From: Oscillospiraceae bacterium
GTDB taxonomy: Bacteria > Bacillota > Clostridia > Oscillospirales > Oscillospiraceae
DNA: 64,000 nt
Direction of reading: 5' to 3'
Assembly (NCBI GenBank): GCA_016293865.1
Contig: JAEDDG010000001.1
Location: forward strand, 79,367-143,366
This document shows positions 56,032-64,000 of this stretch, in pieces. Position 1 is the stretch's first letter; each line of letters opens with the position of its first letter. Under the pieces are notes generated by a model. That model ran no database searches. It worked only from the letters and a program-made list of their open reading frames with translations, and was not told the origin of the DNA. A program made the position numbers and the translations under genes.

Positions 56032-59000
56032 TTATTGTTGATCCCCGCTTTTGACCACCACGTTTTCCGGGCCTAAAAGCGTGCAGAGCTCCTCCGTCAG
56101 CGCCGGATGAATCACACAGGCCGCGCTGAGGCGCTTTTTCGTATCCTCAAAATAGAACACCAGCCGGTCGTTGCCGGGGAACATGGTCAGGATCAGCCGG
56201 ATCTTCTCAAAAAGCGGACTGCCTTCTGACGGCAGGCGCACATAAAGCCTGCGCGCGGCAGGCGCCGGCCGTCCGGTTCCCGGCTCATCCAGATCAGACA
56301 GCGGGCGCACCGTGTCCACCACGATCTGCGGATCCTTTTCATCCCGGTAGGAAAGGCGTCCGGTGATCAGCACCGCCGCATTTTCCCGCAGGTAGCCTCC
56401 GCCCTGATCCAGCGCCCGCTGAAAAGCCAGAAGCTCCAGCGCGCCGGTGGAATCCTCCAGCGTGATGTAGGCCATCAGGCTGTTGTTCCGGGTGGGCTTT
56501 GTCTTCATGGCGGATATCACGCCGGCCACTGTAATGGCCTGGTCGTCCTGAAAGGCCGCGGGACCGCCCTCCTGGTGGCTGTCCTCCAGTATCCGCAGGA
56601 TGTCCACCGCGCCGGCGCTTCTGGCGGCGGCCCGGTACTCGTCCATGGGATGGCCGGAGAGGTACAGGCCCGTGGTCTCCTTTTCCATATTCATCAGCTC
56701 CCGGCGGGAAAACTCCGGGATATCCGGCAGCGGCACCGCCGCCGGCTTCACCGTCTCCTCCGCGCCGTCCAGAGCGCCGAAGAGATCCATCTGCCCGTCC
56801 ACATTCTTGCGCCGGGCGTCCGCAATGCCGTCCAGCACCAGGCCGCACACGCGCATCAGCTGGCTGCGCCTGTAACCCAGGCTGTCAAACCCGCCGCATT
56901 TGATCAGGCTTTCCACCGCACGGCGGTTCAGATCCGTGCCGTACATGCGCTCACAGAACTCCTCGAAGGTCCGGAACGGGCCGTTTTCCTGCCGGTCGGC
57001 CATCACCGCGCGGATAAAGCCGCGGCCGATGTTCTTCACGGCCACAAGCCCGTAGCGGATGTTCTGCCCGGAGACAGAGAAGCTGTCGTTCGACTCGTTC
57101 ACATCCGGCGGCAGCAGGGCTATGCCCATATCCCTGCACTCCGCCGTGTATTCGGAAACCTTCTCCGGGCTGTCCAGCACGGAGCTCATCAGCGCCGCCA
57201 TATACTGCCGCGGCCAATGGCATTTCAGATAGGCCGTCTGGTAGCAGACGATGGCATAGCACACAGCGTGGGCCTTGTTGAAGGCATAGTTGGCAAAATC
57301 CAGAATTTCGTCATAGATGGCACCGGCCACATCCTCACTGACGCCGTTTGCAACCGCACCGCAGATGTTCCGCTCCGGATCGCCGTGAATGAACGTTGCC
57401 CGCTCCCTGACAATTTCCGCCTGTTTTTTCTTGCTCATGGCCCGGCGGATCAGGTCTGCCTGTCCCAGTGAGAACCCGCCCAGCCGGCGGAAGATTTCAA
57501 TGACCTGCTCCTGATAGACAATGCAGCCGTAGGTCACATCCAGAATCGGCTCAAGCAGCGGGTGCTTGTAGCGGATCAGCTCCGGATTTTTCTTGCTCTC
57601 AATAAAGCGCGGGATCGAATCCATCGGTCCCGGCCGGTACAGGGCGATAATCGCGGTGATGTCCTCAATGCTCTGGGGCTGCATGCCGGTGCACACCGCC
57701 GTAATGCCCGCAGATTCCATCTGGAACACGCCGCTTGTTTTCCCGGCGCTGAGCATGGCGTATGTCTCTTTGTCATCCTCCGGAATCGCGCGGATGGAAA
57801 AGTCCGGCTGCACCTTGCGGATTTCCCTGACCGCATCGTCAATGACCGTCAGGTTCCGCAGGCCCAGAAAGTCCATTTTCAGAAGCCCCAGCTCTTCCAG
57901 TGTGGTCATCACATACTGGGTCGCAATGGAGTTGTCCTTTTTCGACAGAGTCAGCGGCACATAGGTATAAACCGGGTCGCGCGTGATCACCACACCGGCC
58001 GCATGCGTGCCTGAATCCTTGGGCATATCCTCCAGCGCCATGGCCGTGTCGATCACGCGTCTGATGCGCGCGTCGCCGTCATACATCTCCCTGAGCTGTC
58101 TGGAGGACGCCAGCGCGTCTGCGATTTTGATGTTCAGCACGTTCGGGATGGCTTTTGCAAGCTCGCTTTCCTCCGCAAAGGTCAGGCTCATGGCCTTTGC
58201 CACGTTGCGCACGGCGTTTTTCGCCTTCAGTGTGTTGAAGGTGACAATCTGCGCCACCCGGTCCGTCCCGTATTTGCGCTTGACGTAATCAATGACCTCG
58301 CCCCTGCGGCGCTCGCAGAAATCCATGTCAATATCCGGCATGCTGACGCGCTCCGGATTCAGGAAGCGCTCAAAATAAAGATTATACTGAATGGGGTCCA
58401 CATCCGTGATGTTCAGGCAGTAGGACACCACGCTGCCCGCAGCCGAGCCTCTGCCCGGCCCCACCGGAATCTCCTGGCTTTTTGCAAAATTGACAAAATC
58501 CTGCACGATGAGAAAGTATTCCGTAAAGCCCATCCGGCCGATCATGTCCAGCTCATACTCCAGCTGGCGCAGCACCTCCGGCCGGCCGCTGCCGTAGCGG
58601 CGCTCAAAGCCCTCCATACACAGCCTGTGCAGGTACGCGCTGCTGCTCTCTCCGGTGGGCACCTTGAATTCCGGCAGATGGTAATGGCCGAACTCAAAAT
58701 CAAGATTGCACATATCGGCAATTTTCTGGGTGTTGTCGGCGGCATCCGGATACTCCGGGAAGAGGCTGCGCATTTCCTCTTCACTTTTGAGATAGAACTC
58801 CTGGGTTTCAAAGCGCATCCGGTCGGTGTCGTCCACTGTTTTTCCGGTCTGTATGCACATCAGGACATCCTGCGCGTCCGCGTCCGCCCGGGTCAGGTAA
58901 TGGGCGTCGTTGGTGACCACCAGCGGAAGGCCCGTTTCCCGGTGCAGGCGCAGAAGGCCGGCCGCCGCCTTCTTCTGTTCCTGAATGCCGTGGTCCTGCA

Positions 59001-59520
59001 GCTCCAGATAAAAGCTGTCCGGCTCAAAAATCTCCGCAAATTCCAGCGCCGCGGCTTTTGCGCCCTCATAATCGTCATGCAGAAGCAGCTGAGGGATTTT
59101 GCCCGCCAGGCAGGCGGACAGGCCCACCAGGCCGCCGGCATACTGCCGCAGCAGCTCCATGTCGATCCGCGGCTTGACATAAAAGCCCTCCGTAAAAGCG
59201 GCGCTGACCATCCGGCACAGGTTTTTATAGCCCGTCTCGTTTTTGCACAGCAGAACCAGGTGGTTGCCGGACGCGTCCACCCCATGTTCCCGGCCGAACC
59301 GGGAATTGGGCGCCACATAAACCTCACAGCCGATGACCGGCTTGATGCCCTGCTTCTTCGCCTCTTTATAAAAATTCACCACGCCGTACATGACGCCGTG
59401 GTCTGTGATCGCCACTGCCTTCTGCCCCAGCTGAACAGCGCGTTCCACAAGCCCCCTGATCCGGCACGCGCCGTCCAGAAGGCTGTATTCGCTGTGAACA
59501 TGAAGATGTGCAAAAGCCAT
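56032..59520 (-). CDS. dnaE: DNA polymerase III alpha subunit
   Basis: A 1162-residue replicative polymerase of the DnaE type. The N-terminal PHP domain starts MAFAHLHVHSEYSLLDGACR; the palm carries the catalytic aspartates in PDIDMD (395-400) and MDFLGL; QEQVIEIFRRLGGFSLGQADLIRRAMSKKK in pieces marks the fingers; the C-terminus has an OB fold (ITVAGVISAMKTKPTRNNS). In Bacillota DnaE works with PolC. The start is the ATG at 59520, one base after the whiA stop. Confidence 0.96.
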   Translation of the reverse strand: MAFAHLHVHSEYSLLDGACRIRGLVERAVQLGQKAVAITDHGVMYGVVNFYKEAKKQGIKPVIGCEVYVAPNSRFGREHGVDASGNHLVLLCKNETGYKNLCRMVSAAFTEGFYVKPRIDMELLRQYAGGLVGLSACLAGKIPQLLLHDDYEGAKAAALEFAEIFEPDSFYLELQDHGIQEQKKAAAGLLRLHRETGLPLVVTNDAHYLTRADADAQDVLMCIQTGKTVDDTDRMRFETQEFYLKSEEEMRSLFPEYPDAADNTQKIADMCNLDFEFGHYHLPEFKVPTGESSSAYLHRLCMEGFERRYGSGRPEVLRQLEYELDMIGRMGFTEYFLIVQDFVNFAKSQEIPVGPGRGSAAGSVVSYCLNITDVDPIQYNLYFERFLNPERVSMPDIDMDFCERRRGEVIDYVKRKYGTDRVAQIVTFNTLKAKNAVRNVAKAMSLTFAEESELAKAIPNVLNIKIADALASSRQLREMYDGDARIRRVIDTAMALEDMPKDSGTHAAGVVITRDPVYTYVPLTLSKKDNSIATQYVMTTLEELGLLKMDFLGLRNLTVIDDAVREIRKVQPDFSIRAIPEDDKETYAMLSAGKTSGVFQMESAGITAVCTGMQPQSIEDITAIIALYRPGPMDSIPRFIESKKNPELIRYKHPLLEPILDVTYGCIVYQEQVIEIFRRLGGFSLGQADLIRRAMSKKKQAEIVRERATFIHGDPERNICGAVANGVSEDVAGAIYDEILDFANYAFNKAHAVCYAIVCYQTAYLKCHWPRQYMAALMSSVLDSPEKVSEYTAECRDMGIALLPPDVNESNDSFSVSGQNIRYGLVAVKNIGRGFIRAVMADRQENGPFRTFEEFCERMYGTDLNRRAVESLIKCGGFDSLGYRRSQLMRVCGLVLDGIADARRKNVDGQMDLFGALDGAEETVKPAAVPLPDIPEFSRRELMNMEKETTGLYLSGHPMDEYRAAARSAGAVDILRILEDSHQEGGPAAFQDDQAITVAGVISAMKTKPTRNNSLMAYITLEDSTGALELLAFQRALDQGGGYLRENAAVLITGRLSYRDEKDPQIVVDTVRPLSDLDEPGTGRPAPAARRLYVRLPSEGSPLFEKIRLILTMFPGNDRLVFYFEDTKKRLSAACVIHPALTEELCTLLGPENVVVKSGDQQ

Positions 59521-59521
59521 A

Positions 59522-60457
59522 TCAGGGCTCCTTTCTCCGGCAGTCTTCCTGCTTTTCTCCCGCAAGCGCCATCAGTCTGCGCAGCCGGTGGCTCAGGCAG
59601 GACTTTGTCACCGGCGGATTCATGGCCGCCGCCAGCTGCCCGATGCTCAGCTCCGGATACTCCAGGCGCAGCAGCGCCGTTTCCCGGAGCTTGTCCGGCA
59701 GGGCCTCCAGCGCGCCCGTGCTCTCCAGCCGGCGGATGGCCGCCACCTGCTCCGAGGCCGCCTCCACCGTCTTGGTCACGTTCGCCGTGTCGCAGTTGAC
59801 CCTGCGGTTGACGCTGTTGGTCATCTCCTTGAGGATTTTCGCCTCCATCACCTGCATGGCGGAAACCGGCGCGCCGATGGTGGTCAGCAGATCCTCTATC
59901 GCGCCGCTGCTTTTGAAATATGTAATATAACGGCCGCTGCGGTCCGTGCTCTTCGGCGCAAAATCCATATCCAGCATCAGCGCATATGTCTCCCGGCTGA
60001 CGCTGTAATGATCAGTCACCAGCTCCAGATGATACCGCTTCTGCGGATCCGTCACACTGCCGCCGGCAAGAAAGGCGCCGCGGACAAAGCTCTGGCGGCA
60101 GCACTCCTCCTCCAGTACCCCATAATTGATATGGTGGGCCAGAATCCGCTCCCGCTCAAAACCGCAGACATCAAAAATATGTTCGATTTTCCGTTCATCT
60201 GTAATCGCCAGCGCCAGCTTTCCCGGCTTATCCGGATCTTCCGGCAGAAGATCAAAGTCAAAGCCGAAGGCCCGCCGGAACAGCCGCGGCAGCCTTCTGG
60301 CAAAGGGTCTGGAATCTGTGACGATCTTTATGGCGCTGTTTGTGAAAGTATTGCAATACAAAAGCACGCCGTAGCTTTCGCTGACGGCACAGCAGCGGGC
60401 GTTGACCGGCAGACGGCAAAGCTCACTTTTCACATCGGCTGCAAAGGACACGGACAT
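59522..60457 (-). CDS. whiA: WhiA family DNA-binding protein
   Basis: A 311-residue protein with an N-terminal LAGLIDADG-like fold (VRGAFLAGGSVTDPQKRYHLE) and a C-terminal helix-turn-helix (LSIGQLAAAMNPPVTKSCLSHRL in pieces). In Bacillota WhiA affects cell division and chromosome segregation. It normally follows rapZ and yvcK; here the gene upstream is murB, 101 bases away, and neither of the usual two is present. Confidence 0.95.
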   Translation of the reverse strand: MSVSFAADVKSELCRLPVNARCCAVSESYGVLLYCNTFTNSAIKIVTDSRPFARRLPRLFRRAFGFDFDLLPEDPDKPGKLALAITDERKIEHIFDVCGFERERILAHHINYGVLEEECCRQSFVRGAFLAGGSVTDPQKRYHLELVTDHYSVSRETYALMLDMDFAPKSTDRSGRYITYFKSSGAIEDLLTTIGAPVSAMQVMEAKILKEMTNSVNRRVNCDTANVTKTVEAASEQVAAIRRLESTGALEALPDKLRETALLRLEYPELSIGQLAAAMNPPVTKSCLSHRLRRLMALAGEKQEDCRRKEP

Positions 60458-60476
60458 CCCCCTGTCTGCTTCACGG

Positions 60477-60495
60477 CGCCGGCGGACCGCCGGCG
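60477..60495. repeat. GC-rich palindrome between murB and whiA
   Basis: CGCCGGCGG and CCGCCGGCG around a single A, with no T-run. It sits where the rapZ-yvcK genes would be expected. Confidence 0.5.
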
Positions 60496-60558
60496 TCTCT
60501 TACACCAAACCATACAGAGAAGCGGCGCGGCTGAATCCCGCGCCGGCTTCCGGAATTG

Positions 60559-61491
60559 TTATATATTCTGCTGCTCCCGGTCCCGGCGGATAATCCGCAC
60601 CTCAGGCTCCAGCATGACGCCGTTTGCCTGCCAGACCGCCTCCTGCACCATTTCCATGGTCCGCAGCACGTCATCAAAGGTGGCGCCGCCGCGGTTGACC
60701 ACAAAGCCGGCGTGCTTTTCGGAAACGCACGCGCCGCCGAAGCCCTTGCCCTTCAAACCCGCCGCCTCAATCATCGCCGCGGCATAGCCGTTCTGGGGAC
60801 GCTTGAAGGTGCTTCCGGCAGATGGGAGATTCAGCGGCTGCTTTTCCCGCCGCCGGGCCGCCAGCTCATCCATCCGCGCACGGATGGCGTCCGGATCACC
60901 GGGCGTCAGTTCAAATTCCGCGCCCAGGATCACATCATCCGTCCCTGTATACCGGCTGCGGCGATAGGCGAACCCGTTTTCCGCACCGGAAAAGACGCGG
61001 ATCTCTCCGTCGGGCGTCACCGTCCGGACGGATGCCGCCACATCCTTGATCTCGCCGCCGTACGCGCCGGCGTTCATGCTCACAGCGCCGCCGACGCTTC
61101 CCGGAATTCCGTGTGCAAATTCAAGCCCGGTCAGACCCAGGTGCTGCGCCTCTGACGCCAGGCGGGACAGGAGCGTTCCGCAGCCAGCGGAAACGGCAGT
61201 TCCCTTCACCGAAATTGTGTCCAGTCCGGTGGTCTGGATCACAAGCAGCTCCAGCGGCCGGTCATCCACCAGCAGATTTGTGCCGTTGCCGATGATCAGC
61301 GGGCGCACGCCGCAGCGGCGTGCAATGGCGCAAAGCGCCGTCAGCTCCTCTTCACTTTCAGGCAGAACCATCGCCGTCACCGGGCCGCCGATCCGGAAGG
61401 ATGTATGCAGCCGCATCGGCTCATCCCGGCGGACCCGTGCTGCCGGAAAGGCCCGCTGGAATTCCTCCGCTGCCCTGATAATTTCCCGCAT
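60559..61491 (-). CDS. murB: UDP-N-acetylmuramate dehydrogenase
   Basis: A 310-residue flavoenzyme that reduces UDP-GlcNAc enolpyruvate to UDP-MurNAc. FAD-binding parts are TSFRIGGP, GNGTNLLV and HGIPGSVGGAVSMNAGAYGGE in pieces; the proton donor serine lies in SAGSTFKRP and the C-terminal glutamate in EPEVRII. The ATG at 61491 overlaps the hprK stop by one base (TGATG), so the two are coupled. Confidence 0.96.
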   Translation of the reverse strand: MREIIRAAEEFQRAFPAARVRRDEPMRLHTSFRIGGPVTAMVLPESEEELTALCAIARRCGVRPLIIGNGTNLLVDDRPLELLVIQTTGLDTISVKGTAVSAGCGTLLSRLASEAQHLGLTGLEFAHGIPGSVGGAVSMNAGAYGGEIKDVAASVRTVTPDGEIRVFSGAENGFAYRRSRYTGTDDVILGAEFELTPGDPDAIRARMDELAARRREKQPLNLPSAGSTFKRPQNGYAAAMIEAAGLKGKGFGGACVSEKHAGFVVNRGGATFDDVLRTMEMVQEAVWQANGVMLEPEVRIIRRDREQQNI

Positions 61492-62444
61492 CAATCGATC
61501 ATGCCTCCGGCCATCTGCTGCTCAAAATGATGGTTGATCCGATCTGTAAACTCCTTTGCGGAGTTGTAGCCCATTTTTTTCTGACGGTTGTTCATGGCCG
61601 CCACCTCAAGGATCACCGCCAGATTCCGGCCCGGCTTGATGGGGATGGTCAGGAACGGCACGTCAACGCCGAGAATGTTCGTATACTGCTCATTGGCGCC
61701 CAGCCGGTCATAGGTCATTCCTTCCTGCCAGGTTTCAATATTGATGACAAGGTCGATTTTTTCGCTGAGCTTCACCGCGCCGGAGCCGAAAATCCGCCGC
61801 AGATCAATTACGCCGATGCCGCGCAGCTCAATGTAATAGCGGATCAGTTCAGGCGCCGTTCCCTGCAGCGTGCGGGAGTCAATGCGCTTGATCTCCACCG
61901 CGTCGTCCGCAATCAGCCGGTGGCCGCGCTTGACAAGCTCAATGGCCGCCTCGCTCTTGCCGACGCCGCTCTCGCCCAGAAGCAGCACGCCTTCGCCGTA
62001 GATTTCCACCAGGACGCCGTGGCGGGTAATGCGCGGCGCCAGCTGCTCGCGCAAAAAGCCGATCAGGTTCGCCATCAGTTCCGATGTGTCCGTATTTGTC
62101 TTGAAAAGCGTAATATCATATTTTTCGGCCATTTCCAGGCACTCGGGCATGGTTTCCACGTCGTGGCAGATAATCAGCGCCGGGATTTTTTTAGCCATCA
62201 GATTTTCAAACCGGACCAGACGCTCCTCCGGTGTAAACTGCTGGAGATATGCCGTTTCAATCAGACCCATGAGCTGAATCCTGTCGTCGTCGAAATAATC
62301 GAAAAAGCCGGCCAGCAGAAGGCCCGGGCGGTTGAGGTTCGCGTTGTTGATTTCAATCTTCTCATAGTCGGCAGACTCACGCACAATCTGGAAATGGAGC
62401 TGTTCGGCAATGGTTTTCAGCTTTACACTATGTGACTGATCCAT
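61491..62444 (-). CDS. hprK: HPr kinase/phosphorylase
   Basis: A 317-residue bifunctional enzyme that phosphorylates HPr on Ser46 and removes that phosphate. Walker A GESGVGKS at 157-164, catalytic His142 region (RHGVLVEI), Asp181 in IADDAVEI, and the HprK signature IELRGIGVIDLRRIFG at about 205-220. Its likely target in this window is the HPr domain of the HPr-EI fusion. The start is the ATG at 62444, five bases after GGAGG; an in-frame TTG at 62456 overlaps that site. Confidence 0.96.
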   Translation of the reverse strand: MDQSHSVKLKTIAEQLHFQIVRESADYEKIEINNANLNRPGLLLAGFFDYFDDDRIQLMGLIETAYLQQFTPEERLVRFENLMAKKIPALIICHDVETMPECLEMAEKYDITLFKTNTDTSELMANLIGFLREQLAPRITRHGVLVEIYGEGVLLLGESGVGKSEAAIELVKRGHRLIADDAVEIKRIDSRTLQGTAPELIRYYIELRGIGVIDLRRIFGSGAVKLSEKIDLVINIETWQEGMTYDRLGANEQYTNILGVDVPFLTIPIKPGRNLAVILEVAAMNNRQKKMGYNSAKEFTDRINHHFEQQMAGGMID

Positions 62445-62543
62445 AATATCCTCCAAGAATGCCGGTTAAAGGCAGTTTATTGCAGCGGGCAGCCGGATCC
62501 GTATGACGCAAAGCAGGCCCTTCTGTTTTTATTTCCACATTAA

Positions 62544-62572
62544 ATTGTATACAAACATGCGCCATTTTGCAA
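62544..62572 (-). promoter_or_regulatory. Promoter of hprK-murB-whiA-dnaE
   Basis: Minus-strand TTGCAA (62572-62567), 17 bases, TACAAT (62549-62544). The leader is about 90 bases. Confidence 0.72.
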
Positions 62573-62608
62573 TACCCTAAAAAATCATTCATTTTTTGAA
62601 ATTAACTC

Positions 62609-62640
62609 TTGCATTTTCAGAATTCTTCTGGTATTATAAT
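62609..62640 (+). promoter_or_regulatory. Promoter of rpmB
   Basis: Consensus -10 TATAAT at 62635-62640. The best -35 candidate TTGCAT (62609-62614) is 20 bases away, which is too long for a standard promoter. Confidence 0.5.
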
Positions 62641-62696
62641 ACACGCTGTTTAATGAAAACATTTACACTGCAAGGTTACGCAAGGAGGTGCAGCAG

Positions 62697-62891
62697 ATGG
62701 CTAAGTGTGAATTTTGTGATAAGGGCGTGACTTTTGGTATTCAGGTCAGCCACTCTCACCGGCGCAGCAACCGTTCCTGGAAGCCCAATGTGAAGCGCGT
62801 AAAAGCAATTGTTGACGGTTCTCCCCGCCATGTTTACGTCTGTACAAGGTGCCTCCGCAGCGGCAAAGTAGTCCGCGCCAGCGCCAACTGA
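62697..62891 (+). CDS. rpmB: Ribosomal protein L28, zinc-binding form
   Basis: A 64-residue large-subunit protein with MAKCEFCDKGVTFG, SHSHRRSNRSWKPN and VCTRCLRSGKV. The CEFC and CTRC pairs mark the zinc-binding (C+) form. The ATG at 62697 follows AAGGAGGTG by about 6 bases. It is monocistronic, with a terminator 18 bases past the stop. Confidence 0.97.
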   Translation: MAKCEFCDKGVTFGIQVSHSHRRSNRSWKPNVKRVKAIVDGSPRHVYVCTRCLRSGKVVRASAN

Positions 62892-62908
62892 GAAGTCAAT
62901 GACAGGCT

Positions 62909-62941
62909 ATGCGCACAGCAAACGCTGTGCGCATTGTTTTT
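62909..62941 (+). terminator. Terminator of rpmB
   Basis: Perfect 11-bp arms (atgcgcacagc / gctgtgcgcat), AAAC loop, then TGTTTTT. Confidence 0.88.
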
Positions 62942-62973
62942 CCCCGGATTTTGCAGCATAGGAGATGACGCAC

Positions 62974-63516
62974 ATGATTCTGGAAACAAAGCGGCTCATT
63001 CTGCGCTGTCTGACGCAGGAGGACTATCCGGCGCTGTGCCGGATCCTGCAGGACAGAGATGTGATGTACGCATATGAACACGCCTTTGACGACCGTGAGG
63101 TGCAGGACTGGCTGGACAGGCAGCTCCGGCGCTACTGGGAGGACGGGTTCGGACTCTGGGCCGTCGTTCTGAAGGAGAGCGGCGAAGTCATCGGCCAGTG
63201 CGGTCTGACCATGCAGGAGTGGGACGGCCGGCGGGTGCCTGAAATCGGCTATCTGTTTCAGAAGGCCTTCTGGCACCGGGGCTATGCCACGGAAGCGGCC
63301 GCGGCCTGCAGGGCGTACGCCTTCGGCACGCTGGACATTCCGGAGGTTTTCTCCATCATCCGGGACACAAACATCGCCTCCCAGAACGTGGCCAGGCGAA
63401 ACGGCATGACTGTCAAAGGCAAATTCACCAAATATTATTACGGCGTCTGCATGCCGCATCTGGTTTTTTCCGTCTGCCGCGACGCCATCCGGGAAAACAG
63501 CCCGCAGGAAAGCTGA
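62974..63516 (+). CDS. GNAT family N-acetyltransferase (RimJ/RimL-like)
   Basis: A 180-residue acetyltransferase starting MILETKRLILRCLTQEDYPAL, typical of the RimJ/RimL-like subgroup that acetylates protein N-termini or small amines. Motif A is in WHRGYATEAAAACRAYAF and IRDTNIASQNVARRNGM follows. The ATG at 62974 lies 9 bases after GGAG; the ATG at 62965 directly abuts it. Confidence 0.9.
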   Translation: MILETKRLILRCLTQEDYPALCRILQDRDVMYAYEHAFDDREVQDWLDRQLRRYWEDGFGLWAVVLKESGEVIGQCGLTMQEWDGRRVPEIGYLFQKAFWHRGYATEAAAACRAYAFGTLDIPEVFSIIRDTNIASQNVARRNGMTVKGKFTKYYYGVCMPHLVFSVCRDAIRENSPQES

Positions 63517-63533
63517 GCTTTTCTGCGGGCTGT
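63497..63533. terminator. Hairpin overlapping the end of the GNAT gene
   Basis: 11-bp arms ACAGCCCGCAG/CTGCGGGCTGT with further AAAGCT/AGCTTT pairing enclose the stop codon. It lies between convergent genes and probably ends both; T-runs are weak. Confidence 0.6.
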
Positions 63534-63568
63534 CTGCGTTTTCTGACGTCTGAATCTGCGGCACCTGA

Positions 63569-64000
63569 TTATAAGAGTCCGAAATGCGCCGCGGCCGTGC
63601 GGATTCCGTCGTCATCCACATCCGTTGTCACATAATCCGCCGCGCGCTTTGCCTCCTCGCAGGCGTTGCCCATGGCCACGCCTGTGCCGGCATACAGCAG
63701 CATTTCCGTGTCGTTGCCGCCGTCGCCGAAAGCGATGCTTTCCCCGCGGGCAATTCCGCAGAAATCCAGCACGCTTTTCAGACCCACCGCTTTTCCGCCG
63801 TCTTCCGGAATCACATCCACAAACAGCTCGTTCCAGCGCACGCCCCGGCATCCGGGCATATGCGCGAAAAACTCCGGCTCCTCCTTCCGGCTGATGTAGG
63901 GCCCCAGCTGATAGGTTTTGTGCGTATAAATCCGCCGGGTATCATCCAGTTCATGGCTAATTAAAGGGAACAAAAAGAAAGGAAAAGCCAATCCAGACGG
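63569..64000 (-). CDS. Cof-type HAD hydrolase, partial (cut by window edge)
   Basis: The C-terminal 144 residues of a HAD-IIB (Cof) phosphatase. The frame remains open to the window end, so the N-terminal DxDGT nucleophile is outside. Visible parts are motif III/IV GESIAFGDGGNDTEML and VAMGNACEEAKRAADYVT, and the tail DDDGIRTAAAHFGLL typical of the family. It hydrolyses a sugar phosphate or similar; the substrate is unknown. Confidence 0.88.
   Translation of the reverse strand, partial: PSGLAFPFFLFPLISHELDDTRRIYTHKTYQLGPYISRKEEPEFFAHMPGCRGVRWNELFVDVIPEDGGKAVGLKSVLDFCGIARGESIAFGDGGNDTEMLLYAGTGVAMGNACEEAKRAADYVTTDVDDDGIRTAAAHFGLL

Overview
The window reads as chromosome of a GC-rich, spore-forming Clostridia member, most likely an Oscillospirales-type gut anaerobe (taxonomic placement is inference). 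The reasons are spmA/spmB and an AbrB regulator (Bacillota sporulation-type genes), hprK plus a Ser46-bearing HPr domain (Bacillota PTS control), the ylxM-ffh-rpsP-khpA-rimM-trmD block, Mini-RNase III next to rqcH, a CxxC-type ribosomal protein L28, and a complete bile salt hydrolase that points to an intestinal habitat. No rRNA, tRNA, CRISPR array, insertion sequence or prophage was seen. Genes are dense, and most intergenic gaps hold recognisable promoters and stem-loop terminators.

Layout. 1-6.6 kb: GNAT, AbrB, spmAB, argS with its DUF1934 partner, a small unknown gene, and an XpaC-type membrane protein with two winged-helix-like repeats. 6.6-11.6 kb: a three-gene PTS operon encoding a DeoR-type regulator fused to EIIA, a fructose-family EIIBC, and an HPr-EI fusion. 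11.6-20 kb: Na/Pi cotransporter, HD hydrolase, a membrane-anchored exported protein, a pair of uncharacterised genes, murI, a cytidylate-kinase-like protein and bile salt hydrolase. 20-27.9 kb: putP, tetR/EamA divergent pair, and an operon of two M16 peptidase-like proteins, lgt and an acidic Cys-rich protein. 27.9-35.2 kb: one giant gene for a cyclic beta-1,2-glucan synthase-like enzyme. 35.4-40.3 kb: SRP/ribosome maturation block. 40.3-50.9 kb: YdcF-like protein, ABC-F, zinc-ribbon protein, efp and M24 peptidase; then rarA-DUF951, nth, and mrnC-rqcH. 51-55.2 kb: marR plus a heterodimeric ABC exporter. 55.2-62.5 kb: histidine phosphatase and hprK-murB-whiA-dnaE. 62.6-64 kb: rpmB, GNAT, and a HAD hydrolase cut by the window edge.

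The most unusual region is the PTS operon. Three proteins appear to hold the full EI-HPr-EIIA-EIIB-EIIC relay, the EIIA domain is covalently part of the transcription factor, and a strong internal ribosome binding site sits exactly at the EIIA domain boundary, so one gene could yield both a sensor-repressor and a free EIIA. No sugar-phosphate kinase gene accompanies it. Other notable signals are: three promoters followed directly by stem-loops at the predicted mRNA 5' end; a strong terminator ending 3 bases before the ABC-F ribosome binding site; a 22-bp perfect inverted repeat downstream of tetR; a gene whose Shine-Dalgarno spacing points to an ACG start; and loss of rapZ/yvcK from the usual murB-whiA neighbourhood. 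Functional names are from sequence motifs and family knowledge only; no database search was run.
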